A stretch of DNA of 37,769 bases, taken from positions 1 through 37,769 of the IMG/VR virus record IMGVR_UViG_3300047440_000409; one strand, given 5' to 3'. This stretch comes from a virus. The notes beneath the pieces were generated by a model. It searched no databases and was not told where the DNA came from. It saw only the letters and a list, made by a program, of their open reading frames with translations. Of the stretch, positions 1 through 7,123 are shown in pieces; the stretch's first letter is position 1, and every line of letters starts with the position of its first letter. Position numbers and translations under genes: made by a program.

Positions 1-39
1 GAAGTGATGTTCACCGATCCCGGCCCGCGCAACTTCTAA
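1..39 (+). CDS. 3' end of an upstream gene (partial)
   Basis: The first bases read in frame as EVMFTDPGPRNF followed by a TAA stop. This is the C-terminus of a gene that begins before the window. It sits 19 bases ahead of the next structural gene, so it is probably a baseplate or tail gene, but twelve residues are too few to identify it. Confidence 0.5.
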   Translation, partial: EVMFTDPGPRNF

Positions 40-58
40 CAGTCAGGGAGCCAGAACG

Positions 59-460
59 ATGGCACTCAACAAAGACGTTTTTGTCACCTACGACAAGGCT
101 CAGGTCGCCGCCGCCAGCCTACGCGGCGCCCTCAAAGGCGAGCCCTACCCGATCACCGTGACCACCGCGAACAAAACCTTCGTCGTGCCGGACGCGTGGA
201 AGGGCGCCATCGTGCGCATCCAGGCTGAGACGGCCGACGTCTACTACTTGATCAGCGTGGACGCCTCGCTCGCTGTCGTGGACAAGGCGGCGGCGGCGAC
301 CGAGGCCGGCAATCCCATCGTGCTCACGGCGCCTGTGGGCGGCGCTGGCCGGATCGCAAAAGACCAGTGGCTGGACGTGCCCTTCCCCGGGGCCGCGACC
401 ACGTTCGCCCTGCAAGGCTCCGTGGCGGGCGTGGCGCGCTGTCATCTGGCGGAGACTTGA
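59..460 (+). CDS. Hypothetical virion or tail-associated protein
   Basis: This 133-residue protein has no motif I recognise. It is rich in Ala, Val and Thr, lacks a signal peptide or membrane segment, and has the alternating hydrophobic pattern of a small beta-sandwich. An AGGGAG ribosome site lies about 8 bases before the ATG. It directly precedes the fibre gene with a 3-base gap, so a role as a fibre partner, trimerisation factor or small tail protein is inferred from position only. Confidence 0.6.
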   Translation: MALNKDVFVTYDKAQVAAASLRGALKGEPYPITVTTANKTFVVPDAWKGAIVRIQAETADVYYLISVDASLAVVDKAAAATEAGNPIVLTAPVGGAGRIAKDQWLDVPFPGAATTFALQGSVAGVARCHLAET

Positions 461-463
461 GCC

Positions 464-2770
464 GTGAGCACGGAGCGCACGCGAGCTCGCTACCGGCGCA
501 TCCCGCAGACGATGCGGCGCATGCCGGGCGGGCGTAGCGGCGGCACGGGCGGTGGTGGGCAAGCGCAGTCGGGGGTGGAGGCGCTGCTGGGGCTGAGCGG
601 GTTTTCGGCGGCTGACTTTTTCCAGACTGCGGTGGGCGGTGGAGAGGCTGGCGTGGCGAGTGGGTTTGGGCTGGCGTTCATTTATCGGCCGCGTTTGTTG
701 ATCACGGGTACTACCTCGATGGGTGGTCGCGTGAGCGGCGCGTCCGGGTTTCTGCAGTATCACTCGGCGGCCGGAATCCAGATGGCGGCAACGAGCTCGG
801 TTCCGGCTACGGTCTTCTCGAAGGGTCCGATACACACGACGTCGATCCTTGGCAAGGTCTGCTTGTGGATCGGCATCGACAACGGTTCCGCGCTTCGGGT
901 CCACCAGCATCGCGCCGAGCCCTTCGACATCCCCACGCCCATCGTCGGCTACACGCCTGCAGCGTCCAACACCATGTTGGGCAGGTCCTCTGCGACTGCG
1001 CCATACACAGACGGCGACATCATCGCAATGGTCCAGTTTCGCGGCACGCCGACGCAAGCCCAGCTCGAGGCGTTTGCGGACGCGACGCGCGCACGCGGCG
1101 ACTTCCCCGAGTCTGCAGACGGCATGCAGATCACGCACCGCGCATCGCTACGCGACGAGCTACGCGGCACCGTCGTGGTCGACGGGCAGACGGCACCGGC
1201 GCAGCTGACAGACACGATCACGCGCGCGCCGGTCGATGCGCTCGCGCGGCAGGGCTCGCCTGTGGTGCGCGTGATTGACCCGGCGATCGATGGGCGCCGG
1301 ACGCTGGGGGCGATGGGGTTTAGTGCGGCGAACAGATTCCTGACGGCAGTTGATCCGCTGGGCATGGTGGGTGCTGCTGCGCAGTGGAAGGCGTGGTTTG
1401 GCAGAATAGATACTCAGACCGTCAATGTTACCTGCTTCGAGTGCGCACAGTTTTCTCCAACATTGCGCGGGTGGACGTTCGAGCCAGGATCGTCGAATCT
1501 TTTTCGATTTTCCGTCTTCAACAATGGCGTGGTGAACCCGACCCCCTGGTATTCCGTGTCACCTCTTTTCGGCAGACCAGCGCTGTTTGTCGGGGTGACG
1601 ACCGGCAGCGTCGTTCGCCTCTACGTGGACGATGGCAGCGGTCTTGTTCAAGCTGGCGCCGACGCTCCGTCCACGGGATACGTCGTCCCTGTTGGCGCGC
1701 GGGGGTCGCTTGGTGCGCGCGAAGATGGGACGTTGCCGGCGCCCTTCGCCTCGGTGTTCGGCATCGCTGGAGGCGATGCGGAGCCGACGCTTGCCGAGCT
1801 GCAGCAGTTCGCCGCGACCGTGCGCGCGACGGGTCGCATGCCAGCGATCCCGATCCCTAGCAAGACTCGGTTCTCCCACGACCTCACCACCGACACGCTT
1901 GCCAGCGGCGGCGACGCAGTGCCGGCCGTGGTGCTGGACCGCGTGGGCACGGACCACCTGACGCGCGTCGGCGGCGTGTCGTCTGCCGGTGGCCTCACCC
2001 TTGCCCAGCGCACCGAGCGGCTGTGGAGCTACGAGACGAGTCCGATCGCCAACGGCTTCCTCATGTCGGCGTCGTATGGTGATGCGTTCGAGGCAGCCAA
2101 CGTCCAGATCGGCAACACGACAGGTTCGTGGTGGCTCACCGTGACCACGCAGCAGATTGCGACGAATGCCGGCGGCAAGCGGTTCGTCCACAAAAGCACG
2201 GGCAGCGCCGGCTTCCTCGGCTTCACGCTCAACGGCGCCAATTACCAGGTGCAGGCCGCCAACGGCGCTGTGATGACCACGGGCGGCGTCGCGATGATCT
2301 CCGCTTCTGATATTGGCAAGCTTGCCGTCCTGAGCCTCATGTGGGACGCAGCGCAGCAGAAGTTGCGCGTGTTTTACAAGCGCGCCGAGATCGGGCTCGG
2401 CACTGCATTTGCCAGCGGCTACACGCCGGACACCGGCAACCTGTGTTGGGGCGCCACGCGTGCGGGCGGCGGGTCGCCGCAGGACAACGCCAACCAGCTC
2501 GGCATGTGCGGCGGCAATGCCTTGCTCAGCGTTGCGGAGCTGTACGCGCAGCACGACGCCATTCTCGCGAACGACGCCGTCATTCAAGCGGTGCCCGGCA
2601 AGACTGCGCACCTGTGGAACGGTCGGCGCCTCGCTGGCGTGTCGACGTTCACGCCAGGTGTGACGACGATCCCGGACGAGCTCGGCGGTTCGCCCATGGT
2701 GCTGTCCAATGTCGTGGGCAGCGCCGCTATCACGCGCGCGGACATCTTCGCGCGCGCATTCGTAGTCTGA
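464..2770 (+). CDS. Tail fibre / receptor-binding protein with three LamG-like modules
   Basis: This 768-residue protein starts at GTG. After a basic, Gly-rich linker (residues 1-40) come three related segments of about 170-270 residues: roughly 46-215, 285-460 and 500-768. Segments 1 and 2 both begin with GFSAA followed by an aromatic stretch and end with a PT-x-A-(Q/E)-L helix. Segment 3 keeps the same order of strands (for example KLAVLSLMWDAAQQKLRVFY) and ends in a similar helix (LLSVAELYAQHD). The pattern resembles concanavalin/LamG-type jelly rolls, which bind glycans or proteins in many phage fibres. Its place between the tail genes and the lysis cassette fits a host-recognition protein. 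The fold assignment is by eye; the repetition is directly visible. Confidence 0.72.
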   Translation: MSTERTRARYRRIPQTMRRMPGGRSGGTGGGGQAQSGVEALLGLSGFSAADFFQTAVGGGEAGVASGFGLAFIYRPRLLITGTTSMGGRVSGASGFLQYHSAAGIQMAATSSVPATVFSKGPIHTTSILGKVCLWIGIDNGSALRVHQHRAEPFDIPTPIVGYTPAASNTMLGRSSATAPYTDGDIIAMVQFRGTPTQAQLEAFADATRARGDFPESADGMQITHRASLRDELRGTVVVDGQTAPAQLTDTITRAPVDALARQGSPVVRVIDPAIDGRRTLGAMGFSAANRFLTAVDPLGMVGAAAQWKAWFGRIDTQTVNVTCFECAQFSPTLRGWTFEPGSSNLFRFSVFNNGVVNPTPWYSVSPLFGRPALFVGVTTGSVVRLYVDDGSGLVQAGADAPSTGYVVPVGARGSLGAREDGTLPAPFASVFGIAGGDAEPTLAELQQFAATVRATGRMPAIPIPSKTRFSHDLTTDTLASGGDAVPAVVLDRVGTDHLTRVGGVSSAGGLTLAQRTERLWSYETSPIANGFLMSASYGDAFEAANVQIGNTTGSWWLTVTTQQIATNAGGKRFVHKSTGSAGFLGFTLNGANYQVQAANGAVMTTGGVAMISASDIGKLAVLSLMWDAAQQKLRVFYKRAEIGLGTAFASGYTPDTGNLCWGATRAGGGSPQDNANQLGMCGGNALLSVAELYAQHDAILANDAVIQAVPGKTAHLWNGRRLAGVSTFTPGVTTIPDELGGSPMVLSNVVGSAAITRADIFARAFVV

Positions 2771-2786
2771 CGGGGAGGGCTTCAAG

Positions 2787-3128
2787 ATGGAAAGACAGGA
2801 CATATCATCCGAGCAGCAAGAGCTGATCGACGCTTTCAAAAGCGAACAGGCCAGCACCTTCGATCCCGAAGTCGCGGCGGGTTCGAACCTCATCGAGGGC
2901 GACGACATCGAAGTCGACCACCTATACAAGATGCGCGTTATCGCGGGGCAGTGGGGCTGCGTGGCGTGTCTCATTCCCGAGTGGGGCGACTGCATCTTGC
3001 CGATCGGTCTTGTCTACTCTCGTGAGTCGACCCTCATCACCGACAGGGCCGGCCCCAACGGCGAGACGATGCCCATCTTCGACCCACCCGACGAGCCCGA
3101 CGTCGGCGGCGAAGGAGGTGCGCCATGA
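2787..3128 (+). CDS. Hypothetical protein, acidic
   Basis: This 113-residue soluble acidic protein follows the fibre gene and has a strong GGGGAGGG ribosome site 7 bases before the ATG. Three cysteines sit in the middle (GCVACLIPEWGDC), and the C-terminus is rich in Pro, Asp and Gly. Its stop overlaps the next start (ATGA), so the two are co-translated. I do not recognise a family. The position suggests a fibre chaperone or lysis-region accessory protein, but nothing in the sequence proves it. Confidence 0.55.
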   Translation: MERQDISSEQQELIDAFKSEQASTFDPEVAAGSNLIEGDDIEVDHLYKMRVIAGQWGCVACLIPEWGDCILPIGLVYSRESTLITDRAGPNGETMPIFDPPDEPDVGGEGGAP

Positions 3129-3346
3129 GCGAGCAGCCCGATCTCTCCGCGTTTGGTTTCGGCTGGCACGTCAGCGCCGCGAAGTGTCTGCACTGCAGGC
3201 GCTATATCAAGTTCACGCTGACACGTATTCCGTGTGAACAAGAGCTCACGTGCGGCGCTTGCAAGGCTCACTGGCTTCTGATCGCGGAAAGCGAGAGTCC
3301 TGGATACAGGGTGCGGATAGAGCCGCGAAACAAGGTGTTGTCATGA
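3125..3346 (+). CDS. Small zinc-ribbon-like protein
   Basis: This 73-residue protein has two CxxC knuckles (CLHC near residue 21 and CGAC near residue 43) spaced as in a zinc ribbon. There is no membrane segment. It overlaps its upstream neighbour by four bases and the next gene by four bases. The function is unknown; proteins of this size with one zinc ribbon often bind nucleic acid or a protein partner. Confidence 0.6.
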   Translation: MSEQPDLSAFGFGWHVSAAKCLHCRRYIKFTLTRIPCEQELTCGACKAHWLLIAESESPGYRVRIEPRNKVLS

Positions 3347-3489
3347 CCGATCAGAAGAAGGAGAAGAAGCCGCACAGCCTCCAGGACGCCCTGCGCGACG
3401 CGCTCAAGCGCCTGCCCCATGACCAGCAGCAGCGCGTACGCAAGGTGCTGCATGAAAAGGGCGTGCTCAAAGACGTCAAGGGCGAGTGA
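3343..3489 (+). CDS. Small basic hypothetical protein
   Basis: This 48-residue protein is highly charged (MTDQKKEKKPH near the N-terminus) and mostly helical. I chose the ATG that overlaps the upstream stop, rather than a longer in-frame start inside the previous gene, because that overlap is the rule in this genome. Its own stop overlaps the GTG of the next gene. The function is unknown. Confidence 0.5.
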   Translation: MTDQKKEKKPHSLQDALRDALKRLPHDQQQRVRKVLHEKGVLKDVKGE

Positions 3490-4088
3490 CGTGGTGGGCC
3501 CAGAACGGCGACACGGTAGGCAAGGCAGTGGCGCTCGCGCTGACTGCCGGTCTGACGGCGCTGGCGGGCCACCTCAATGGCAAGAACACGCGCGCTCTGA
3601 AGGCCGCAGAGGTCGCGACGCCGCCGACTGTCCCGCCCAAGGCGCCGCCCGCTCTGCCCATGCGCCCGAGCATGAGCCGCGAGGTGGACCTGTCGGCCGT
3701 GCGCATTCAGCTGTCGCGTGCGCTCTTGGAGCTGGACGAGCGCGATGCAGCCTTGCGGCGCGTCCGGGCCACCGCCGAGGAGGACATACGCCGGCAGCGC
3801 GCGACCATCGACCAGCTCGAGACCGAGCTCCGGCGCAGTGCGGCGGCGCTGACCGAGGAGCGTGGGCGGGCCGAGGCGTCGCACGCCGAGAACGTTGCGC
3901 TGATGCGTCAGATCCAGGGAGGCTCCTATGCTCGCGCAACTGACCCCAGAACAGTCCGAGGCGCTGCTCACGGCGCTGCTCCTGATCGTGACCGCGCTGG
4001 CGGCGCTGTTGACGACGTTCGCCGTGACGCTTGGCCGCAAGGTGGTGAGACACCTTTCCGCGCTCAGCGGCGTCCAGGTGAGCGTTGA
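3486..4088 (+). CDS. Membrane-anchored coiled-coil protein, possible inner-membrane spanin
   Basis: The GTG start overlaps the previous stop. Residues about 11-30 form one hydrophobic segment, followed by a Pro-rich linker and a long coiled coil (about 66-147) of the heptad type seen in Rz-like spanins. It sits directly before the holin gene. The last 50 or so residues overlap the holin gene in another frame for 161 bases. They are Arg/Gly/Asp-rich like a shadow translation, so only about residues 1-147 look selected as protein. The spanin role is inferred from topology and neighbours; it could also be an unrelated lysis regulator. Confidence 0.55.
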   Translation: MTWWAQNGDTVGKAVALALTAGLTALAGHLNGKNTRALKAAEVATPPTVPPKAPPALPMRPSMSREVDLSAVRIQLSRALLELDERDAALRRVRATAEEDIRRQRATIDQLETELRRSAAALTEERGRAEASHAENVALMRQIQGGSYARATDPRTVRGAAHGAAPDRDRAGGAVDDVRRDAWPQGGETPFRAQRRPGER

Positions 4089-4431
4089 GCAGCAGCTCAG
4101 GGTCGACTCGGCCATCGCAGCCGGCGTCGCCTACGCCGAGGAGCAGGCGCGCAAGTTCGCGCGTGAGCTCATCGTCGAGGGTCCGCGCACGGGCGAGGAG
4201 AAGCTCGAGGTCGCCAAGACGGCTGCGCGCAGCATCGCGCCGGCTGCGCTCGCCAGCGTCAACGAGCAGCAGCTGGGCATTCTCACCGAGGCCAAGTTGT
4301 CATCGCTGCGCCCGTCACAGGCGCCGCCTGGGAGCGTGCCGCCGTCGTTCGTGCCGAAGCTTCCGGCGCCGCCCGTCTTCACCACGCTCGAGGCGCGCCC
4401 GACACCCGTGCCGCCGAGGCGTAACCCATGA
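3928..4431 (+). CDS. Holin, LLH-type
   Basis: This 167-residue protein has one strong N-terminal membrane helix (about residues 12-34, LLTALLLIVTALAALLTTFA). An amphipathic region follows with the pattern AGVAYAEEQARKF and a downstream EEKLEVAKTAARS, which matches the layout of the LLH holin superfamily (a membrane helix, then an AVxYAEQ-like helix). The C-terminus is a Pro-rich tail. A GGAGG ribosome site lies 6 bases before the ATG. Holins form the membrane lesion that releases endolysin, and the endolysin here lacks a signal peptide, so a holin is needed. The start lies inside the previous gene, an unusually long overlap. Confidence 0.65.
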   Translation: MLAQLTPEQSEALLTALLLIVTALAALLTTFAVTLGRKVVRHLSALSGVQVSVEQQLRVDSAIAAGVAYAEEQARKFARELIVEGPRTGEEKLEVAKTAARSIAPAALASVNEQQLGILTEAKLSSLRPSQAPPGSVPPSFVPKLPAPPVFTTLEARPTPVPPRRNP

Positions 4432-4835
4432 GGAGGCCGGCCATGGTCCGCGACACGGCGATCGTTCTGCTGCTCCTCTTCGCCTACGCCTGTGCCGCCG
4501 ACGCCACCGCCGACACGCGCGTGCGCACTGCCCTCGATGTGCTCGCGCAGGTGATCGACCCGGCCTACTCGGTCGCGATGGACGGCTGCATCGTGCCGCA
4601 ACAGGTGGCCGTCGCGCAGGCCGAGGCGGGCCTCGTCACCCTCGAGCATGCGCAGGCCACCATCGACCACGTGCGCGCGCGCTGCGAGTCCGTGCGCGAA
4701 GGCTTTGAGCAGATTCGCTACCACCACGAGCAAGCGGTCAAGTCTGCCGACGCCGGCGAGCTCGACCAGGCACAGCTGCTGCTCGAGCAGATTCGCGCGG
4801 ACTGGACCGCCCTACGCGTCGGAGGTGCACCGTGA
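4428..4835 (+). CDS. Exported or membrane-anchored lysis-region protein
   Basis: This 135-residue protein has an N-terminal hydrophobic segment with a Cys right after it (VLLLLFAYAC, Cys22). It resembles a signal peptide with a poor lipobox, because Tyr occupies the -2 position. The rest is helical with three coiled-coil-like stretches and two more Cys (near 54 and 86). An ATG at codon 6 is an alternative start. It lies among holin, spanin-like and endolysin genes, so an outer-membrane spanin partner or lysis regulator is possible. Signal-peptide type cannot be decided by eye. Confidence 0.55.
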   Translation: MRRPAMVRDTAIVLLLLFAYACAADATADTRVRTALDVLAQVIDPAYSVAMDGCIVPQQVAVAQAEAGLVTLEHAQATIDHVRARCESVREGFEQIRYHHEQAVKSADAGELDQAQLLLEQIRADWTALRVGGAP

Positions 4836-5047
4836 GCGCGCTCAGCTGGGCCAAGTTTTTTGCGATCATGTTGCCCGAGCTGTCCGCGCTCGGGCGCGAG
4901 CTGTGGAAGCGGCACCAAGGCAACGTGGCCGAGGCACGCAAAGAGCTCACGGCCATCCGGGACCACGGGGCCAGGCTTCGGGCGGCGGAGGCGGAGATCG
5001 ACGCAAGACTCGAGCAGCTGCGGCGTGACAAGCCGGGGGAGCACTAG
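4832..5047 (+). CDS. Small amphipathic/coiled-coil lysis-cassette protein
   Basis: This 71-residue protein starts with GTG overlapping the preceding stop. A short hydrophobic N-terminus (WAKFFAIMLPELSALG) is followed by a charged helix that continues to the end. It ends two bases before the endolysin GTG. It could be a second holin or antiholin or a lysis accessory protein; the hydrophobic part is short for a full transmembrane helix. Confidence 0.5.
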   Translation: MSALSWAKFFAIMLPELSALGRELWKRHQGNVAEARKELTAIRDHGARLRAAEAEIDARLEQLRRDKPGEH

Positions 5048-5049
5048 CC

Positions 5050-5523
5050 GTGAAGCCGACCAGCGACAACAGCGAGGAGAACGCGCCGCCGTGGCTGCGC
5101 ATCGCGCGTGCCGAGCTCGGGCAGAAGGAGATCGCCGGGCCGGCCGCGAACGCGCGCATCGTGCAGTACTTCTCGGCGACGAGACTTGCGCCTCAGGCCG
5201 GCGACGAAACGCCGTGGTGTTCGGCCTTCGCCTGCTGGGTGATGGAGCAGGCCGGCATCCCCTCTCCAGCGCGCGCCAACGCCCGTAGCTGGCTCAGCTG
5301 GGGCAAGGCCCTCACCCGGCCGCGCCTCGGCTGCGTGGTGGTGCTGCAGCGGGGGAACGACCTGTCTCAGGGGCACGTCGCGTTCTGGGTCGGTGCGCAG
5401 AAGGACCGCGTGCTCTTGCTCGGCGGCAACCAGGGCAACGCCGTCAGCGTGAGCGCGTACCCCGTGTTTCGCGTGCTGGGGTATCGGTGGCCGGTGGAGA
5501 CGCAGGCGCCGCTGGTGGCGTAG
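5050..5523 (+). CDS. Endolysin, TIGR02594/CHAP-like cysteine peptidase
   Basis: This 157-residue protein matches the TIGR02594 family of phage peptidoglycan hydrolases, which share the NlpC/P60-CHAP papain-like fold. The expected catalytic residues are visible: Cys57 in TPWCSAFACWVM, His109 in SQGHVAFWVG and Asn127 in LLGGNQGN. The SARSWL-like stretch typical of the family is present as ANARSWLSWG. No signal peptide or separate cell-wall-binding domain is present, so release depends on the holin encoded upstream. The start is GTG, two bases after the previous stop. It is the last + strand gene of the late region. Confidence 0.85.
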   Translation: MKPTSDNSEENAPPWLRIARAELGQKEIAGPAANARIVQYFSATRLAPQAGDETPWCSAFACWVMEQAGIPSPARANARSWLSWGKALTRPRLGCVVVLQRGNDLSQGHVAFWVGAQKDRVLLLGGNQGNAVSVSAYPVFRVLGYRWPVETQAPLVA

Positions 5524-5627
5524 AGGCTTGGCGGCCGCCGTGTACTTTGGCGACTCTTACCTGTGTCACGGGCAGCGACTGGCCAAGCGGGGCGAGTCTA
5601 GCTGAGTGGCGGGCGCTGCGGCCATGC

Positions 5628-5948
5628 TCACGCGCCCTCGTCGAGAAAGTGCTTGAGCAGCTGCTCGCGGAAGTCCGTGCGGGCCATCCATGGCCCGAGC
5701 AAGCGGTGCAGCTTCTGTCCGATGTAGCGGGCTTTGCCAGGGGGCGCCTTGGCGTCGTCCGCGTTCTCGACGTAGTCGACGCCCTGCGCGAGCGCGGCTG
5801 CGCAGAGGTCTGCGTACGCGCTCATCAGCGCCGCAAAGATCTGAAACTCGTGAGCGTCGACCTTCAGCGCCATGTGATAGACGGCCACCTGCGCGGCCCG
5901 CATCATGGCGATCTCGCTCTCGATGGCCGCGTGCCGCTCGGGTGTCAT
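5628..5948 (-). CDS. Hypothetical helical protein, last gene of the tRNA-proximal operon
   Basis: This 106-residue protein is mostly helical, with no signal peptide, membrane helix or metal motif. I took the internal ATG (MTPERHAAIESEIAMM) because the upstream in-frame extension is a Gly/Arg-rich shadow. It converges with the endolysin gene across a 104-base gap that holds a GGCGGCCGCC palindrome (5530-5539) but no clear terminator. The function is unknown; the location between lysis genes and tRNA/integrase is a classic site for cargo expressed from the prophage. Confidence 0.55.
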   Translation of the reverse strand: MTPERHAAIESEIAMMRAAQVAVYHMALKVDAHEFQIFAALMSAYADLCAAALAQGVDYVENADDAKAPPGKARYIGQKLHRLLGPWMARTDFREQLLKHFLDEGA

Positions 5949-5969
5949 GGCGCGTAGGCTGCATCGGCT

Positions 5970-5985
5970 CTTGCGCCTGCGCAAG
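5970..5985. other. Short perfect hairpin
   Basis: CTTGCGC-CT-GCGCAAG is a 7-bp perfect inverted repeat with a 2-base loop in the 47-base gap between two minus-strand genes. It lacks a T-run, so it is not a standard intrinsic terminator; it might be an mRNA-processing or stability element. Confidence 0.35.
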
Positions 5986-5995
5986 TTCGCGCCCG

Positions 5996-6181
5996 CTATC
6001 CACTCCCCGCCTCCACCACCAAGACCACCCTCCCCGCCACGCGCCACACTCCGTGCGAGGGCGCGTAGCCGCCGCCGTCGTAGACCTCGAGGGACAGGCG
6101 CGGCGGGCCGCCTTGGGGCGCTGGGGCGAGCTCGCAGGCGGTGCGGCCGAGGGATAGGCGGCGGAGGGTCCAGTGGGTCAT
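5996..6181 (-). CDS. Small hypothetical protein
   Basis: This 61-residue protein looks like a small beta-rich domain (LRRLSLGRTACELAP, then RLSLEVYDGGGYA and GRVVLVVEAGSG). The composition looks protein-coding rather than shadow-like. It is the third gene of a four-gene minus-strand operon next to the tRNA. No family recognised. Confidence 0.45.
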   Translation of the reverse strand: MTHWTLRRLSLGRTACELAPAPQGGPPRLSLEVYDGGGYAPSHGVWRVAGRVVLVVEAGSG

Positions 6182-6224
6182 GGCCGAGGTATCGGCGGGG
6201 GCGGGGGAGAGGTTGCGCGCGGCG

Positions 6225-6620
6225 TCAGTATGTCCTTCCGCAGAGCGAGCAGTGGCACGGACCCCTCACGTCGCTGCAGCTTTTGCACACGCCCGGCAGC
6301 GGCTCGGTGCCCTCCCCTCGCTTGGCGCGGTCGTATGCCGCCAGGTGCGCACGCGTCTCGATGATAAGCCGGCGCTCGAGCTCAGGCAGCGTCGCCAGGT
6401 ACGCCTCGCCTATGCCGGCGACGATGCCGCGTAGCTCCCCAATGCGCAGCTCGAAGGTGGCCAGCTGGTCGAGGACTGCAATCTCGTCCGGCGCAGTGTC
6501 CGGCCAGCAGCCCTCGCACACGTAGCCGTCGCCGGTGAACGCCAGCGGGCAGCCTTCGACGCCGCACCGGTCGCAGGAGCGGCTGCGCTCGACGTCATGG
6601 GTGTGGTCGCGATCGGCCAT
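6225..6620 (-). CDS. Cys-rich zinc-binding hypothetical protein
   Basis: This 131-residue protein begins MADRDHTHDVERS; the longer in-frame extension upstream is rejected because another small gene occupies it. The N-terminal part carries CDRCGVEGC and CEGC, and the C-terminal end carries CKSC and CHCSLCG, so two zinc ribbons flank a helical middle (about residues 45-100). The layout resembles a regulator or adaptor that binds through zinc knuckles. It belongs to the tRNA-proximal cargo operon; no specific function can be given. Confidence 0.6.
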   Translation of the reverse strand: MADRDHTHDVERSRSCDRCGVEGCPLAFTGDGYVCEGCWPDTAPDEIAVLDQLATFELRIGELRGIVAGIGEAYLATLPELERRLIIETRAHLAAYDRAKRGEGTEPLPGVCKSCSDVRGPCHCSLCGRTY

Positions 6621-6652
6621 GGTCGAGGTCTCGCACGGGCGGCGGGCTGTCG

Positions 6653-6802
6653 TCAAAGTCCGTCCTTCGGCGGCTCCCGCTCCGGCGGCGGCGCCCAGTC
6701 GCGCAGACGCTTGGGGTCGCGGGTGCCGGGTGGGAGGACCACCGGGCGGGGGAAGAAGCGGCGGCGCAGGGCGCGCCAGAGGTCGCGTAGGAGCGAGAGC
6801 AT
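6653..6802 (-). CDS. Small basic protein, first gene of the cargo operon
   Basis: This 49-residue reading frame starts MLSLLRDLWRALRRRFF. It has an amphipathic N-terminal helix rich in Arg, then a Pro-rich tail ending PEREPPKDGL. Its ATG lies just downstream of an ACCTATATAGGT palindrome that supplies a plausible -10 box, and 32 bases separate its stop from the next start. The amphipathic basic helix could touch the membrane surface or nucleic acid. No family recognised. Confidence 0.5.
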   Translation of the reverse strand: MLSLLRDLWRALRRRFFPRPVVLPPGTRDPKRLRDWAPPPEREPPKDGL

Positions 6803-6820
6803 GACCACCTATATAGGTCA
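6802..6820 (-). promoter_or_regulatory. Putative promoter/operator of the tRNA-proximal operon
   Basis: A perfect 12-bp palindrome, ACCTATATAGGT (6807-6818), lies directly upstream of the first minus-strand cargo gene, in the 37 bases between it and the tRNA 3' end. Read on the minus strand it contains TATATA, a fair -10 box, ending 7 bases before the ATG. The -35 region is weak. The operon could also be read through from the tRNA, which points the same way. Confidence 0.4.
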
Positions 6821-6839
6821 TGCGAGGGAGGGGAAACAC

Positions 6840-6914
6840 TGGAGCCCGCGATCCGGGTTGAACGGACGACCTGCGCATTACGAATGCGCTGCTCTACCAC
6901 TGAGCTACACGGGC
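6840..6914 (-). tRNA. tRNA-Thr (anticodon CGU)
   Basis: The minus strand folds as a complete cloverleaf. The acceptor stem is GCCCGTG/CGCGGGC with one G-T pair, and the D stem is GCTC/GAGC. The anticodon stem is GCGCA/TGCGC with loop TTCGTAA, and the T stem is GTCCG/CGGAT with loop TTCAACC. The discriminator base is T and CCA is encoded. The anticodon CGT reads ACG, a common threonine codon in high-GC genomes. The gene lies 240 bases from the integrase stop. It is either the integration target or a phage-carried tRNA. Confidence 0.93.
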
Positions 6915-6915
6915 G

Positions 6916-6943
6916 TTGAGGAATCTTGAGGAATCGAGGAATC
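6916..6943. repeat. Tandem GAGGAATC repeats (integrase arm-site candidate)
   Basis: TTGAGGAATC occurs twice in direct tandem (6916-6925 and 6926-6935) and is followed immediately by a third, shorter copy GAGGAATC (6936-6943). The array abuts the 5' end of the tRNA gene. Tandem 8-10 bp repeats next to an integrase gene fit arm-type binding sites, but binding is inferred. Confidence 0.5.
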
Positions 6944-7050
6944 GACTTTCTGTTGTGATTCCCGGTCTTTACAAGACATGGGAACCTGTTTACGAAGCCG
7001 TCTCCTACCCAATCATCCCGTTCATCAGCAGACCTTTTGCAGAGGCAATC

Positions 7051-7123
7051 CTGAGTGTCTGCATGTCGCGGCGCTAGTTTTTAGGACAAAACGCGGGCGA
7101 TGCTTTGAAGATCTGAGTGTCTG
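7051..7123. repeat. Direct repeat CTGAGTGTCTG, two copies
   Basis: The 11-mer CTGAGTGTCTG is present at 7051-7061 and 7113-7123, 62 bases apart, just downstream of the integrase stop. It is a second candidate for an integrase or excisionase arm site. Confidence 0.45.

Noticed and set aside
1559-2995. Minus-strand frame of 478 codons
   Set aside because: It is antisense to the fibre gene, whose repeated modules are visible on the + strand.
5528-5602. 24-codon frame from a TTG after the endolysin
   Set aside because: Too short, no ribosome site, no overlap coupling; likely chance.
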